Below the pieces are notes generated by a model. The model was not told the origin of the DNA. It saw only the letters and a program-made list of their open reading frames with translations, and made no database searches. From a virus, in the IMG/VR virus record IMGVR_UViG_3300020183_000382, positions 1-27,070 of that record: 27,070 nucleotides of DNA. One strand, written 5' to 3'. This document shows positions 8,802 to 14,696 of the stretch, piece by piece. Position 1 is the first letter of the stretch. Every line of letters starts with the position of its first letter. Made by a program: the position numbers and the translations under genes.

Positions 8802-9410
8802 ATGGAAGCAATAATAAATGGAATATTTCCAACACCAGTCTATATTTCTAAATTAGATAGAAAACTTTCAAAACAAGAATTAGATTTAGTAAATAAATCT
8901 CAAAAAGATTTTTATAAAAACGAAGGAAATATAACCTCAAATAATAATTATATACTAGAAGAAAAATCATTTAAAACTCTTAAAAAAGATTTAATGTTAA
9001 GAGTACAAGATTATTTTGACAAAGTATTATCTGCTAAAAATGTAGAACCTTACATTACGCAATCTTGGTTAAATTATACTGAAACCAATCAATATCATCA
9101 TAAACACGCACACCCAAACTCTTTAGTATCAGGAGTATTTTATATTAGCTGTGATGATAAATTTGATAAAATTAAATTTTTTAATGAAGGATATAAAACA
9201 TTAAAGTTAGAGGTAAAAGAATGGAATTTATATAATTCTGAAAGCTGGTGGTTTACAGTTAAAACTGGAGATGTAATATTATTTCCATCATCATTAACTC
9301 ACATGGTAGAAACAAAAGAAGGAATAAATACAAGAATAAGTTTAGCTTTTAATGTTTTTGTAAAAGGTATTTTAGGTGATAATAAAAATTTAACTGAGCT
9401 TAAACTATAA
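8802..9410 (+). CDS. 2-oxoglutarate/Fe(II)-dependent oxygenase (TIGR02466 / 2OG-FeII_Oxy_5 type)
   Basis: A 202-residue protein with the family's layout. The N-terminus is FPTPVYISKLD. The core has NYTETNQYHHKHAHPNS followed by LVSGVFYIS (about 91-115), holding candidate iron ligands H102 and H104. The distal part is GDVILFPSSLTHMVE (about 156-170), with H167 as the last iron ligand, and TRISLAFNVF (about 177-186), whose Arg178 would bind 2-oxoglutarate. Enzymes of this fold hydroxylate a substrate using O2 and 2-oxoglutarate; the phage substrate is unknown, and a virion or host protein is more likely than DNA since the gene sits among tail genes. It is not of the TET/JBP type. It starts 18 bases after the previous gene, without a strong ribosome-binding site. 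Confidence 0.85.
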   Translation: MEAIINGIFPTPVYISKLDRKLSKQELDLVNKSQKDFYKNEGNITSNNNYILEEKSFKTLKKDLMLRVQDYFDKVLSAKNVEPYITQSWLNYTETNQYHHKHAHPNSLVSGVFYISCDDKFDKIKFFNEGYKTLKLEVKEWNLYNSESWWFTVKTGDVILFPSSLTHMVETKEGINTRISLAFNVFVKGILGDNKNLTELKL

Positions 9411-9661
9411 TGGTAAGAAAACTTTCTATTGAAAAAATAATAAAGTTATACACTAATGAAAATGGTTTTTCTTGGGGTATTAATACTGTTATGAAATCCT
9501 TAGTTCCTGAAGCTAGTTATGATTTAACATCTGCTGGGGACTTTATCATTGATAGATGGGATAGCATATATCCGCAACCCACATCTCAGGAAATAAGAGA
9601 TGAGTATATTAGACAACAAACTATTGCAGAATGTATAGAATATTTTAATGGAAGAAATTAA
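9410..9661 (+). CDS. Small phage protein of unknown function
   Basis: An 83-residue protein, ATG sharing a base with the stop of the oxygenase gene (TAATG) and its 3' end overlapping the lysozyme start by 14 bases. Visible elements are FIIDRWDSIYPQPTSQEIRDEY, here divided as a W-D region followed by a proline-bounded PTSQEI helix start. A W, then P, then PT-x-x-EI order is common in small phage proteins located between tail fibres and lysis genes (XkdW-like). No membrane segment or catalytic motif is visible. It is coupled on both sides, so it is made together with the fibre and lysis genes. Confidence 0.6.
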   Translation: MVRKLSIEKIIKLYTNENGFSWGINTVMKSLVPEASYDLTSAGDFIIDRWDSIYPQPTSQEIRDEYIRQQTIAECIEYFNGRN

Positions 9662-10070
9662 AAATCGCATTAAACAACATGAAGGATTTAGAAGTAGTAT
9701 TTATAAAGACAGTTTAGGATTTAAAACTATTGGTTATGGTCATTTAATTACCCCTAAAGATAATTTTTTAGAAAATCATGATTATAGTAAAGAAATTCTT
9801 GAAGAAATTTTTGAAAAAGATTTTGAAATAGCAAAACAAAGTGCCATTGATCTTTTAAAAAATATTGAACACAATGATAAAATTTTAGGGGTGATAATTG
9901 AAATGTGTTTTCAACTTGGAAAACCCAGAGTCATTAATTTTAAAAAAATGTTTTTAGCACTTAAAGAAAAAGATTATTGCAAAGCTAGTTCGGAAATGAT
10001 AAATAGTAAATGGTATTTGCAGACTCCTAAAAGATGTTTGCAACTTGCTGAAATTATTAAAAATAATTAA
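9648..10070 (+). CDS. Endolysin, T4-type lysozyme (glycoside hydrolase family 24)
   Basis: A 140-residue muramidase. The catalytic triad is in the exact T4 spacing: Glu12 in KQHEGF, Asp21 in YKDSLG and Thr27 in KTIGYGH, with the IGYGH signature at 28-32. The rest of the fold is visible through FQLGKPRVINFKKMF (about 89-103) and a final QTPKRCLQLA helix. It hydrolyses the MurNAc-GlcNAc bonds of peptidoglycan at the end of infection. There is no signal peptide or SAR segment, so it should wait in the cytoplasm for a holin; the candidates are the TM proteins encoded at 10164 and 11295. The start overlaps the previous gene by 14 bases. Confidence 0.93.
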   Translation: MEEIKNRIKQHEGFRSSIYKDSLGFKTIGYGHLITPKDNFLENHDYSKEILEEIFEKDFEIAKQSAIDLLKNIEHNDKILGVIIEMCFQLGKPRVINFKKMFLALKEKDYCKASSEMINSKWYLQTPKRCLQLAEIIKNN

Positions 10071-10083
10071 ATAAAGGAGATTT

Positions 10084-10167
10084 ATGCCAAAAGGTAGAGG
10101 AACCTATGGGTCAAAACGTGGTAGACCCAGAAAAAATAAAATGATGATGGCTAAGAAAAAAAGATGA
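10084..10167 (+). CDS. Tiny basic protein with AT-hook-like core (27 aa)
   Basis: This open frame encodes 27 residues, about half of them Lys or Arg, including KRGRPRK, which matches the AT-hook core (GRP flanked by basic residues) that binds the minor groove of A+T-rich DNA. A strong Shine-Dalgarno, AAAGGAGA at 10073-10080, precedes the ATG, one of few on the rightward strand in this part. The stop overlaps the next start (ATGA at 10164-10167). Similar short proteins beginning MPKG-x-G-x-YG are, from memory, frequent in marine phage genomes. DNA binding is inference; it could equally be a virion or RNA-binding peptide. Confidence 0.65.
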   Translation: MPKGRGTYGSKRGRPRKNKMMMAKKKR

Positions 10168-10355
10168 AGAACTTAGCATCTAGGTTAGATTCACATGAAA
10201 AGTTATGTAGATTGATGCAAAAACTGACACATGAAAAGATTAAATGTATTGACCAAAGAATTAAAAGATTAGAAAATATTTTGCTAATTTCTACTGGATC
10301 AATAATCTCTGCCATGAGTTATGTGATTTTTATTTTGCTAGATGCTAAATTATAA
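10164..10355 (+). CDS. Small coiled-coil plus membrane-segment protein, XhlA/holin-accessory-like
   Basis: A 63-residue protein: a charged helical N-terminus (about 1-38, SRLDSHEKLCRLMQKL and IDQRIKRLENI) followed by one hydrophobic segment (about 39-59, LLISTGSIISAMSYVIFILL) and a short tail. This is the layout of haemolysin XhlA-type proteins, which act with holins in some phages. It lies 93 bases after the lysozyme, coupled by ATGA to the AT-hook peptide. A role in timing membrane lesion formation is inferred; it might instead be a tail-chain membrane-anchored protein. The 3TM protein at 11295 is the stronger holin candidate. Confidence 0.6.
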   Translation: MKNLASRLDSHEKLCRLMQKLTHEKIKCIDQRIKRLENILLISTGSIISAMSYVIFILLDAKL

Positions 10356-10356
10356 G

Positions 10357-10375
10357 ATACAATTTTAAATTGTAT
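10357..10375. repeat. 19-base palindrome ending on the start codon of the phosphoesterase gene
   Basis: ATACAATTTTAAATTGTAT is a perfect 9+1+9 inverted repeat. Its last two bases are the first two of the ATG at 10374. No Shine-Dalgarno is present. In RNA it could form a hairpin of about 7 pairs that hides the start; in DNA it could be a small operator. Confidence 0.6.
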
Positions 10376-11075
10376 GAGTTATAAAAAAATTTTAGTAATT
10401 TCTGATCTTCATATACCTTACCATCATAAAGACTCTTTAAAATTTTTAACTGAAATAAATAAAGAATATAAACCAGATTTTGTTATAAATATTGGAGATT
10501 GTTTGGATTTTCATGCCATTTCTATGCACGATCATAACCCAGATTTATTTAGTGCTGGACATGAATTAAAAGAAGCAAAAAAATATATTAAAGAATTAGA
10601 AAATTTATTTCCTAAAGTAATTGAAGTAGATAGCAACCATTCAAGTTTAGTTTATAGACGTGCTTTAAAATATGGAATGTCCAGAGAATTTTTAAAAGAT
10701 TATGGCGAATTTTTAGGCACAAAAAAATGGAAATGGGTAGATGATCTTACTTTAATACTCTCAAATAAACAAAAGTGTTTTTTTACACATGGAAGGTCTT
10801 CTGATATTTTAAAAGTAAGTCAAACTATGGGTATGTCCGCAGTTCAAGGTCATTATCACACTAAGTTCTTAATTTCCTGGTGGGCAAACCCTGACAACTT
10901 ATTCTTTGCGATGAATGTAGGTTGTTTAATAGATCAGAAAAATATGGCTTTTTCTTATGCAAAGAACTTTAGAACACGATTCATTTTAGGTTGTGGTATA
11001 ATACTTGATGGTATTCCAAGGCTATTACCTATGGTTTTAGATTCTAAAAACAATTGGATTGGCAAAATTGTATAG
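10374..11075 (+). CDS. Calcineurin-like metallophosphoesterase
   Basis: A 233-residue protein with the metallophosphoesterase motifs in order: D11-x-H13 in ISDLHIP, G41-D42 in NIGDCLDFHA, N88-H89 in VDSNHSS (replacing the usual GNHE/D), H139-G140 in FFTHGR, and G159-H160-x-H162 in VQGHYHTKF. These residues hold a two-metal centre that hydrolyses phosphomono- or diesters. Phage members of this family are often of unknown substrate; nucleotides, nucleic acid ends or a protein are possible. Absence of a signal peptide points to the cytoplasm. The gene sits among lysis genes rather than replication genes, and its start is embedded in a palindrome, suggesting separate control. Confidence 0.85.
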   Translation: MSYKKILVISDLHIPYHHKDSLKFLTEINKEYKPDFVINIGDCLDFHAISMHDHNPDLFSAGHELKEAKKYIKELENLFPKVIEVDSNHSSLVYRRALKYGMSREFLKDYGEFLGTKKWKWVDDLTLILSNKQKCFFTHGRSSDILKVSQTMGMSAVQGHYHTKFLISWWANPDNLFFAMNVGCLIDQKNMAFSYAKNFRTRFILGCGIILDGIPRLLPMVLDSKNNWIGKIV

Positions 11076-11304
11076 TTTAAAGCGTCATAAAGCGATTTTA
11101 AAGGCTATTGATTATCAAATAGGTGGTAACCACTATAAAGGTAAAATACAACCCATAGAATTGATTATATCGCATAATTTAGATTTTATAGATGGCAATA
11201 TTGTAAAATATGCTGTGAGAAATAAAAAAGGTGAGAACCAAAAAGAAAAGTATGATAAAATTATACATTATTGTCAATTAGCAAAAGAATTAAAATGTGG
11301 ATAA
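11059..11304 (+). CDS. DUF3310 protein
   Basis: The DUF3310 signature is clear: IGGNHYKGKIQPIELI, then FIDGNIVKYAVRNKKGENQK and KIIHYCQLAKEL. The domain is small and common in phages, often near nucleotide metabolism genes; its biochemical role is not firmly established. No ATG exists upstream of the domain, so translation must begin at TTG 11059 or TTG 11068 or at another non-ATG codon; I give the longer option, which overlaps the phosphoesterase by 17 bases. At 81 residues it is about the domain alone. The 3' end overlaps the holin gene by 10 bases. Confidence 0.8.
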   Translation: MAKLYSLKRHKAILKAIDYQIGGNHYKGKIQPIELIISHNLDFIDGNIVKYAVRNKKGENQKEKYDKIIHYCQLAKELKCG

Positions 11305-11678
11305 ATTTATTACCTTCTATTTTTAAAACTGCAGCTGAAGTTTATAAAAATAAACAACAAACTAAAATTATTATTTCACAAGCGGAATTAGAACACGCAC
11401 AAAAAATGAAACGAGGTGAAATAGAATACACAGGAAAAATTTTTGAAAATCAAAGTAAAGATTGGAAAGATGAGTTTGTCTTATTAATATTATCTTCACC
11501 ATTATTAATTTTATTTTATGGAGTCTTTACTGATGATGAGAAGATACAAACAAAATTAGATTTATATTTTGAAAAATTACAAGCTATGCCATGGTGGATT
11601 ACTGGTTTGTGGATTAGTGTTGTTGCTGCAATATATGGAATCAAAGCTACCGAGATTATAAATCCAAATAAAAAATAA
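11295..11678 (+). CDS. Putative holin, GTA-type 3TM family
   Basis: A 127-residue protein from ATG 11295; a TTG eight codons upstream is possible, but the ATG gives the usual short overlap with the preceding gene. The N-terminal part has a short hydrophobic-amphipathic start (WINLLPSIFKTAAEVY), then a charged helix. SKDWKDEFVLLILSSPLLIL (about 52-71) and WWITGLWISVVAAIYGIKA (about 99-117) are membrane segments. The W-x-DE-x-x-x-L before the second segment is typical of the GTA_holin_3TM family encoded by phages of Alphaproteobacteria. It would permeabilise the inner membrane so the lysozyme reaches peptidoglycan. No antiholin start pair is obvious. Confidence 0.75.
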   Translation: MWINLLPSIFKTAAEVYKNKQQTKIIISQAELEHAQKMKRGEIEYTGKIFENQSKDWKDEFVLLILSSPLLILFYGVFTDDEKIQTKLDLYFEKLQAMPWWITGLWISVVAAIYGIKATEIINPNKK

Positions 11679-11713
11679 ATATAATTAATTTTTAAAATTT
11701 GATAATATCTGTT

Positions 11714-11950
11714 ATGCAAACAGATTTTGTAATTATCAACGCAGAGTTTCAAGTTGAAACAAAAAATAATCCTTATGGACATTATATTCTTTTTAGATTT
11801 ATAGATGTAAAACCTAGTAGACCTAAACTCTTGCAATTATTGACTGATATTTCTAAAAATGAAGATGTTGATTTAATTGATTATAATTATACCGAAAAGG
11901 AGATAGATTCAAAAACCAATTTAGATGGTTTGCATATTACACTTCATTAA
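11714..11950 (+). CDS. Small protein of unknown function at the end of the rightward tail-lysis block
   Basis: A 78-residue protein beginning at ATG 11714; a TTG at 11699 would add five residues. It has a beta-like pattern (DFVIINAEFQVET, HYILFRFIDVKP) followed by a helix (LLQLLTDISKNEDVDLIDYN) and a final GLHITLH strand. No signal, membrane segment or motif that I recognise. It is the last rightward gene: its TAA at 11948-11950 interlocks with the stop of the leftward gene at 11947-11949. The preceding 35 bases hold no clear promoter or ribosome-binding site. Confidence 0.6.
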   Translation: MQTDFVIINAEFQVETKNNPYGHYILFRFIDVKPSRPKLLQLLTDISKNEDVDLIDYNYTEKEIDSKTNLDGLHITLH

Positions 11951-12279
11951 GAAGGTTGTTTGAAAGTTAAATTTAAATCTCTTTTTAATTCTGATTGTTT
12001 TAAACTTAAATATTTATCAATATTATTATAATGGTATTTTGCTTTGATTAAATTTAATTCCGCTTCTGCATATTGCTCAACAATATTTTGATATTCAGAA
12101 TCTAATCTAGCTTTATATTCAGCTTCAATAATAGTTTTACAAGTCAGTTTATGTTTTAAAAAACATTTTGCAAAAATTGCTTTTTTTCCTTCATCAAGAA
12201 TAATAACTTTTTTATGCCACTCTGACCAATCTTTTGAGGCTTTTTCAAGTTCTTTATAAGAATTTTCACTTATTAACAT
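11947..12279 (-). CDS. Coiled-coil protein at the end of the recombination operon
   Basis: A 110-residue, almost wholly helical protein rich in K, E, A and Y. The pattern EAEYKARLDSEYQNIVEQYA then AEAELNLIKAKYHY and a terminal LKQSELKRDL resembles, from memory, small coiled-coil proteins next to phage exonuclease/recombinase genes. Two Cys (in AKCFLKHKLTCKT) could be structural. Its start overlaps the stop of the 29-residue membrane peptide gene (ATGTTAA arrangement at 12273-12279), so translation is coupled. Whether it takes part in recombination is not shown by the sequence; no enzyme motif is present. Confidence 0.65.
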   Translation of the reverse strand: MLISENSYKELEKASKDWSEWHKKVIILDEGKKAIFAKCFLKHKLTCKTIIEAEYKARLDSEYQNIVEQYAEAELNLIKAKYHYNNIDKYLSLKQSELKRDLNLTFKQPS

Positions 12280-12362
12280 ATTAAAAAAATAAGACTAATT
12301 AAAATTAATAAGATAATTATTTGCCAAATTTTTTTATGTATAGGGTAACCAAATATTATCAT
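12273..12362 (-). CDS. 29-residue single-span membrane peptide
   Basis: Reading leftward from ATG at 12362-12360, this frame gives 29 residues: a polar start with two Lys (YPIHKKIW) and then an unbroken hydrophobic helix (IIILLILISLIFLIC) to the C-terminus. ATG overlaps the stop of the upstream coiled-coil gene (ATGA), and its TAA overlaps the ATG of the downstream gene, which is strong evidence that it is translated and not accidental. The topology suggests an inner membrane miniprotein. Its function is unknown; small membrane peptides in phage early operons can modify host membrane proteins or exclude other phages, but nothing here decides that. Confidence 0.6.
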   Translation of the reverse strand: MIIFGYPIHKKIWQIIILLILISLIFLIC

Positions 12363-12529
12363 GGGTGTTCAAATAAATCTTTTATCTGTTGTTTCATAAC
12401 TATAATTTTATTATTTAATTTCTTTATTTTGTTTTGTAAGTTTATATTTTGTAAATTCATTATTTGAATTTCTTCTATTTTTAAAGCTAAATCTTTTTTT
12501 AGATTATAAATTTCTTCTTTAAATTTCAT
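12359..12529 (-). CDS. 56-residue coiled-coil protein
   Basis: The frame runs from ATG at 12529-12527 to TGA at 12361-12359. It has heptad-like spacing of I, L and M (EEIYNLKKDLALKIEEIQIM, NLQNINLQNKIKKLNNKIIV), predicting a continuous coiled coil and hence probably a dimer or a partner-binding helix. It starts 16 bases after the SSB-tip gene and its stop overlaps the next ATG by four bases. No known family is recognised. It resembles phage coiled-coil accessory proteins such as spanin stalks only in general shape; it has no membrane segment of its own, although the next gene does. Confidence 0.6.
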   Translation of the reverse strand: MKFKEEIYNLKKDLALKIEEIQIMNLQNINLQNKIKKLNNKIIVMKQQIKDLFEHP

Positions 12530-12545
12530 ATTGCATATTTAAATA

Positions 12546-13010
12546 TTAAAATGGAATTTCATCATCAAGATCGTTCATGTCTATTGGCACAGCATGATCT
12601 GGTGCAGCTGGTTGTGCTTCATTCATACTCACTTCTTTAAATGTTGATGGCATTTTTGCAGATATAGGTTTTATTCCATCAACATTTAAACTTGGATTAT
12701 AAGGTTTTATCATTACTAAACAAAAGATTTGCTCTAAATCTCCTTTTGAATATTTAATTGGATTTTGCATTTCTTGAGTTTTAGTCATATATTTTAAAAT
12801 ATAACCTGATTCAGTATATTTTCTAACCTGTGGTGTATTAAACCATTCAGAAATCTGACTTAAATTATATTTTCTTTTAGTTAATGAACAAATAAATTTG
12901 CATTTAGATGCTTCTCCAGAAAATTCAAATTTTGGGGAAGTATTGCCAGTTGGAAATAATTTCATTGTTAGCCCACAAAATGGCAAGTCGAATTTATTTT
13001 TTTGATACAT
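12546..13010 (-). CDS. Candidate ssDNA-binding/recombination protein with SSB-type C-terminal tip
   Basis: A 154-residue protein ending in DMNDLDDEIPF. An acidic stretch ending in IPF is the SSB C-terminal tip that recruits nucleases, helicases and other repair proteins to single-stranded DNA. It is preceded by a Pro/Ala-rich linker (NEAQPAAPDHAVPI), also as in SSB. The N-terminal 110 residues do not show a textbook SSB fold; they are beta-rich with basic patches (CSLTKRKYNL, TPQVRKYTESGYILKYM), compatible with an OB-like DNA-binding domain. It overlaps the exonuclease gene upstream by 17 bases, so the two are made together, a typical phage exonuclease plus ssDNA-binding pair. Annealase function is possible but not shown. 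Confidence 0.65.
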   Translation of the reverse strand: MYQKNKFDLPFCGLTMKLFPTGNTSPKFEFSGEASKCKFICSLTKRKYNLSQISEWFNTPQVRKYTESGYILKYMTKTQEMQNPIKYSKGDLEQIFCLVMIKPYNPSLNVDGIKPISAKMPSTFKEVSMNEAQPAAPDHAVPIDMNDLDDEIPF

Positions 13011-13767
13011 TGTTTTGTCCTTTTTTTAGTTGATTATATTTTCTTACTGATTCATTGAATAATATCTCAGCTTTATGGCAAGAGAGTAATCCAACGAAGG
13101 CTTTTAAGTGTTCCTTTTTATATAAAATATGCCTTGCTTCGAAATCATCAGAATCTTTTGGCAATCGAACCAAGTACATTTTATTTATTTTTTTTTTTGT
13201 TTGTTCTTCATAAGCGAGTTTATATCCATGAAGCTGTAAAATATGATTGAAAAATAAACCTTTAGAAGTTTTTATGTCTATGAGCCAAAGATTATTTAAG
13301 GGGTCTTTTGCAATTAAATCTAAAGTTCCACAATAACCTCTATCGGAGTATAAGATTTTTTCGCTTTCGACCAACTTCAACTTATTTTTTGACCAAAACT
13401 TTTTAAATTTATAAAAACAATTTTTAATTATGGGATCAGTTGGTTCAATAAATTTTTCTTTTTTAAGCCACATTTCACAAAATTTATGCACCATTGAACC
13501 AATATTTAAAATATTATCACCAGTCTTTTGAGCATTAATTTTTGCATTACTACAAATTTTTTGAATTTGATCTAATGAAATTCCTTCTTTTTCCATTTCT
13601 ATTTTAATAAAATTTATTTGTTGATTTATTTTCCAATTTTCTAGCATTGGTGAAGCCAATTTATTTAAAATTGTACTCATTCCCACAATATATTGATTAT
13701 TATGAATATAAACGTGCTTCTCTTTATTAAACTCTACTTTATAACCATGTTCTGTTGTAATTATCAT
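12994..13767 (-). CDS. PD-(D/E)XK exonuclease (RecB/Cas4-like fold)
   Basis: A 257-residue nuclease with the phage RecB-type motifs in order: H94 in IGSMVHKFCE, E134 in LVESEKIL, D150 in YCGTLDLIA, the D164-x-K166 pair in LIDIKTSKG, and Q178/Y182 in LQLHGYKLAYE. These form a metal-dependent site that resects double-stranded DNA ends. The N-terminus (VEFNKEKHVYIHNNQYIVGMS) is the usual lead-in of phage members. With the SSB-tip protein encoded next it would provide strand resection for recombination or end processing. A clear Shine-Dalgarno (AAGGAGAG) lies upstream of ATG 13767, so this gene can be translated independently. No four-Cys iron-sulfur cluster motif is seen. Confidence 0.85.
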   Translation of the reverse strand: MIITTEHGYKVEFNKEKHVYIHNNQYIVGMSTILNKLASPMLENWKINQQINFIKIEMEKEGISLDQIQKICSNAKINAQKTGDNILNIGSMVHKFCEMWLKKEKFIEPTDPIIKNCFYKFKKFWSKNKLKLVESEKILYSDRGYCGTLDLIAKDPLNNLWLIDIKTSKGLFFNHILQLHGYKLAYEEQTKKKINKMYLVRLPKDSDDFEARHILYKKEHLKAFVGLLSCHKAEILFNESVRKYNQLKKGQNNVSKK

Positions 13768-13813
13768 TGTCTCTCCTTTTTATATTTTTTTTTATTTGTA
13801 GCTTTGAATACGT

Positions 13814-14188
13814 TTATCTTGCCAAGTTTTCATTTTTATATTCATTGTTATCTCTCTTTTTTAAAAATGTTAAGTTTTGATTTTGTAATGGTTCAAACCA
13901 AAAGTCAATATTAACTTTAAAAAATTCACACAGTTTTTGAGCATTATTTAAAGAAATAGAATTTTTACCTTTTTCGTATTTTTGGATTTGTTGAAAAGTA
14001 ATATTTAATGCTTTTGCAACTTTTGTTTGAGACTTTTTTCTTAATAATCTAACTTTTCTTAATTGAAGACCAGCAATTTTTGTTGCAATTCTAAAATTGT
14101 CATGTTCAGATATATTCCATTGAGATACTAATTCTTTTATAGAATTATTTATTTCATCAATAGTTGTGTTAGCCCTTTTTTTTCTCAT
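13814..14188 (-). CDS. XRE-family (Cro/C1-type) transcriptional regulator
   Basis: From ATG 14188 this gives 124 residues. The N-terminal 35 residues are a polar helix region. The helix-turn-helix domain lies at about 40-98: LQLRKVRLLRKKSQTKVAKA, then NITFQQIQKYEKGKNSISL, then LCEFFKVNIDFWFEP. Q54 and the QQIQKYE recognition helix follow the pattern of alphaproteobacterial regulators. The DNA target is probably in the divergent region 15970-16298, though a host target is equally possible. The upstream frame extends to 14290, but that part only overlaps the previous gene; a GGGGG run just before the ATG favours 14188. No integrase is visible, so lysogeny control cannot be claimed. Confidence 0.85.
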   Translation of the reverse strand: MRKKRANTTIDEINNSIKELVSQWNISEHDNFRIATKIAGLQLRKVRLLRKKSQTKVAKALNITFQQIQKYEKGKNSISLNNAQKLCEFFKVNIDFWFEPLQNQNLTFLKKRDNNEYKNENLAR

Positions 14189-14378
14189 AAAACCCCCATT
14201 CTCTTTTTTTTTCAATTGGTAATAAATTAAAACTTTCTTTAAAACATTTATGACATAACAAACTATTATTAAAAGTTGTTTCATTTCCATAAAAAAAGGC
14301 TAATTTTTTTGGATTTTCATCAAAACATTTTGCACAAATGTAAGAAAAAAATTTTAATTTAGGTAATAATTTTTTCAT
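14169..14378 (-). CDS. Small two-CxxC zinc-binding-type protein
   Basis: A 69-residue basic protein containing CAKC (about 15-18) and CHKC (about 43-46), a spacing suited to a four-Cys zinc ribbon. Phe and Lys are abundant. No signal peptide. ATG 14378 shares its first base with the stop of the lipoprotein gene, and the last 20 bases overlap the regulator gene, so it is tightly coupled in the operon. Possible roles include a nucleic-acid- or protein-binding zinc ribbon acting with the regulator; the family is not recognised. Confidence 0.6.
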   Translation of the reverse strand: MKKLLPKLKFFSYICAKCFDENPKKLAFFYGNETTFNNSLLCHKCFKESFNLLPIEKKREWGFYEKKKG

Positions 14379-14653
14379 TAATTTAACAAAGAATGCCCTC
14401 TCCCGCTTAAACATTTACGATTGATTGCTTTATATTTTGTATCCATAGTTGGAGAAAATGTCCAATATACGATATTGCTTAATATATTTGAATTGTCTTT
14501 AGCAATCTTATCACAATGCTGTAAGTCATTGGTAATTTCTGTTGCTTTAGTTTCATCAAATGTTCCTGATCGTCCTGAAGTGTCGATGATAGGTTTATAA
14601 GAACAATTTTGTAAAAACATAAAAAAAATTATAGTAAATATTATTGTTTTCAT
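14378..14653 (-). CDS. Small lipoprotein
   Basis: A 91-residue protein with a signal peptide of the lipoprotein type: MKTIIFTIIFFMFLQNC, with Cys17 after a hydrophobic stretch, close to a lipobox (L-x-x-C, here FLQNC). After processing and lipidation about 75 residues would face the periplasm. The mature part has YKPIIDTSGRSGTFDETKAT and NDLQHCDKIAKD, a pattern I associate with small bacterial glycine-zipper-type lipoproteins, though the glycine zipper itself is missing. Two further Cys could form a disulphide. AAGGAAA precedes the ATG. Being encoded in an early-type operon, it could block superinfection or modify the envelope; a spanin is less likely because no inner-membrane partner is seen. 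Confidence 0.7.
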   Translation of the reverse strand: MKTIIFTIIFFMFLQNCSYKPIIDTSGRSGTFDETKATEITNDLQHCDKIAKDNSNILSNIVYWTFSPTMDTKYKAINRKCLSGRGHSLLN

Positions 14654-14696
14654 ATCTGTTTCCTTTTTTATAATTTAAATAACTGCTGTTGGATTT

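Noticed and set aside
8802-9410. The oxygenase as the missing TET partner of the TAGT glycosyltransferase
   Set aside because: Its motifs follow the TIGR02466 type rather than the TET/JBP family, and it is encoded in the tail module far from the glycosyltransferase.
13693-13914. Rightward 73-codon frame across the exonuclease start and regulator end
   Set aside because: It is antisense to well-supported leftward genes and very hydrophobic because it reads the complement of A-rich codons.
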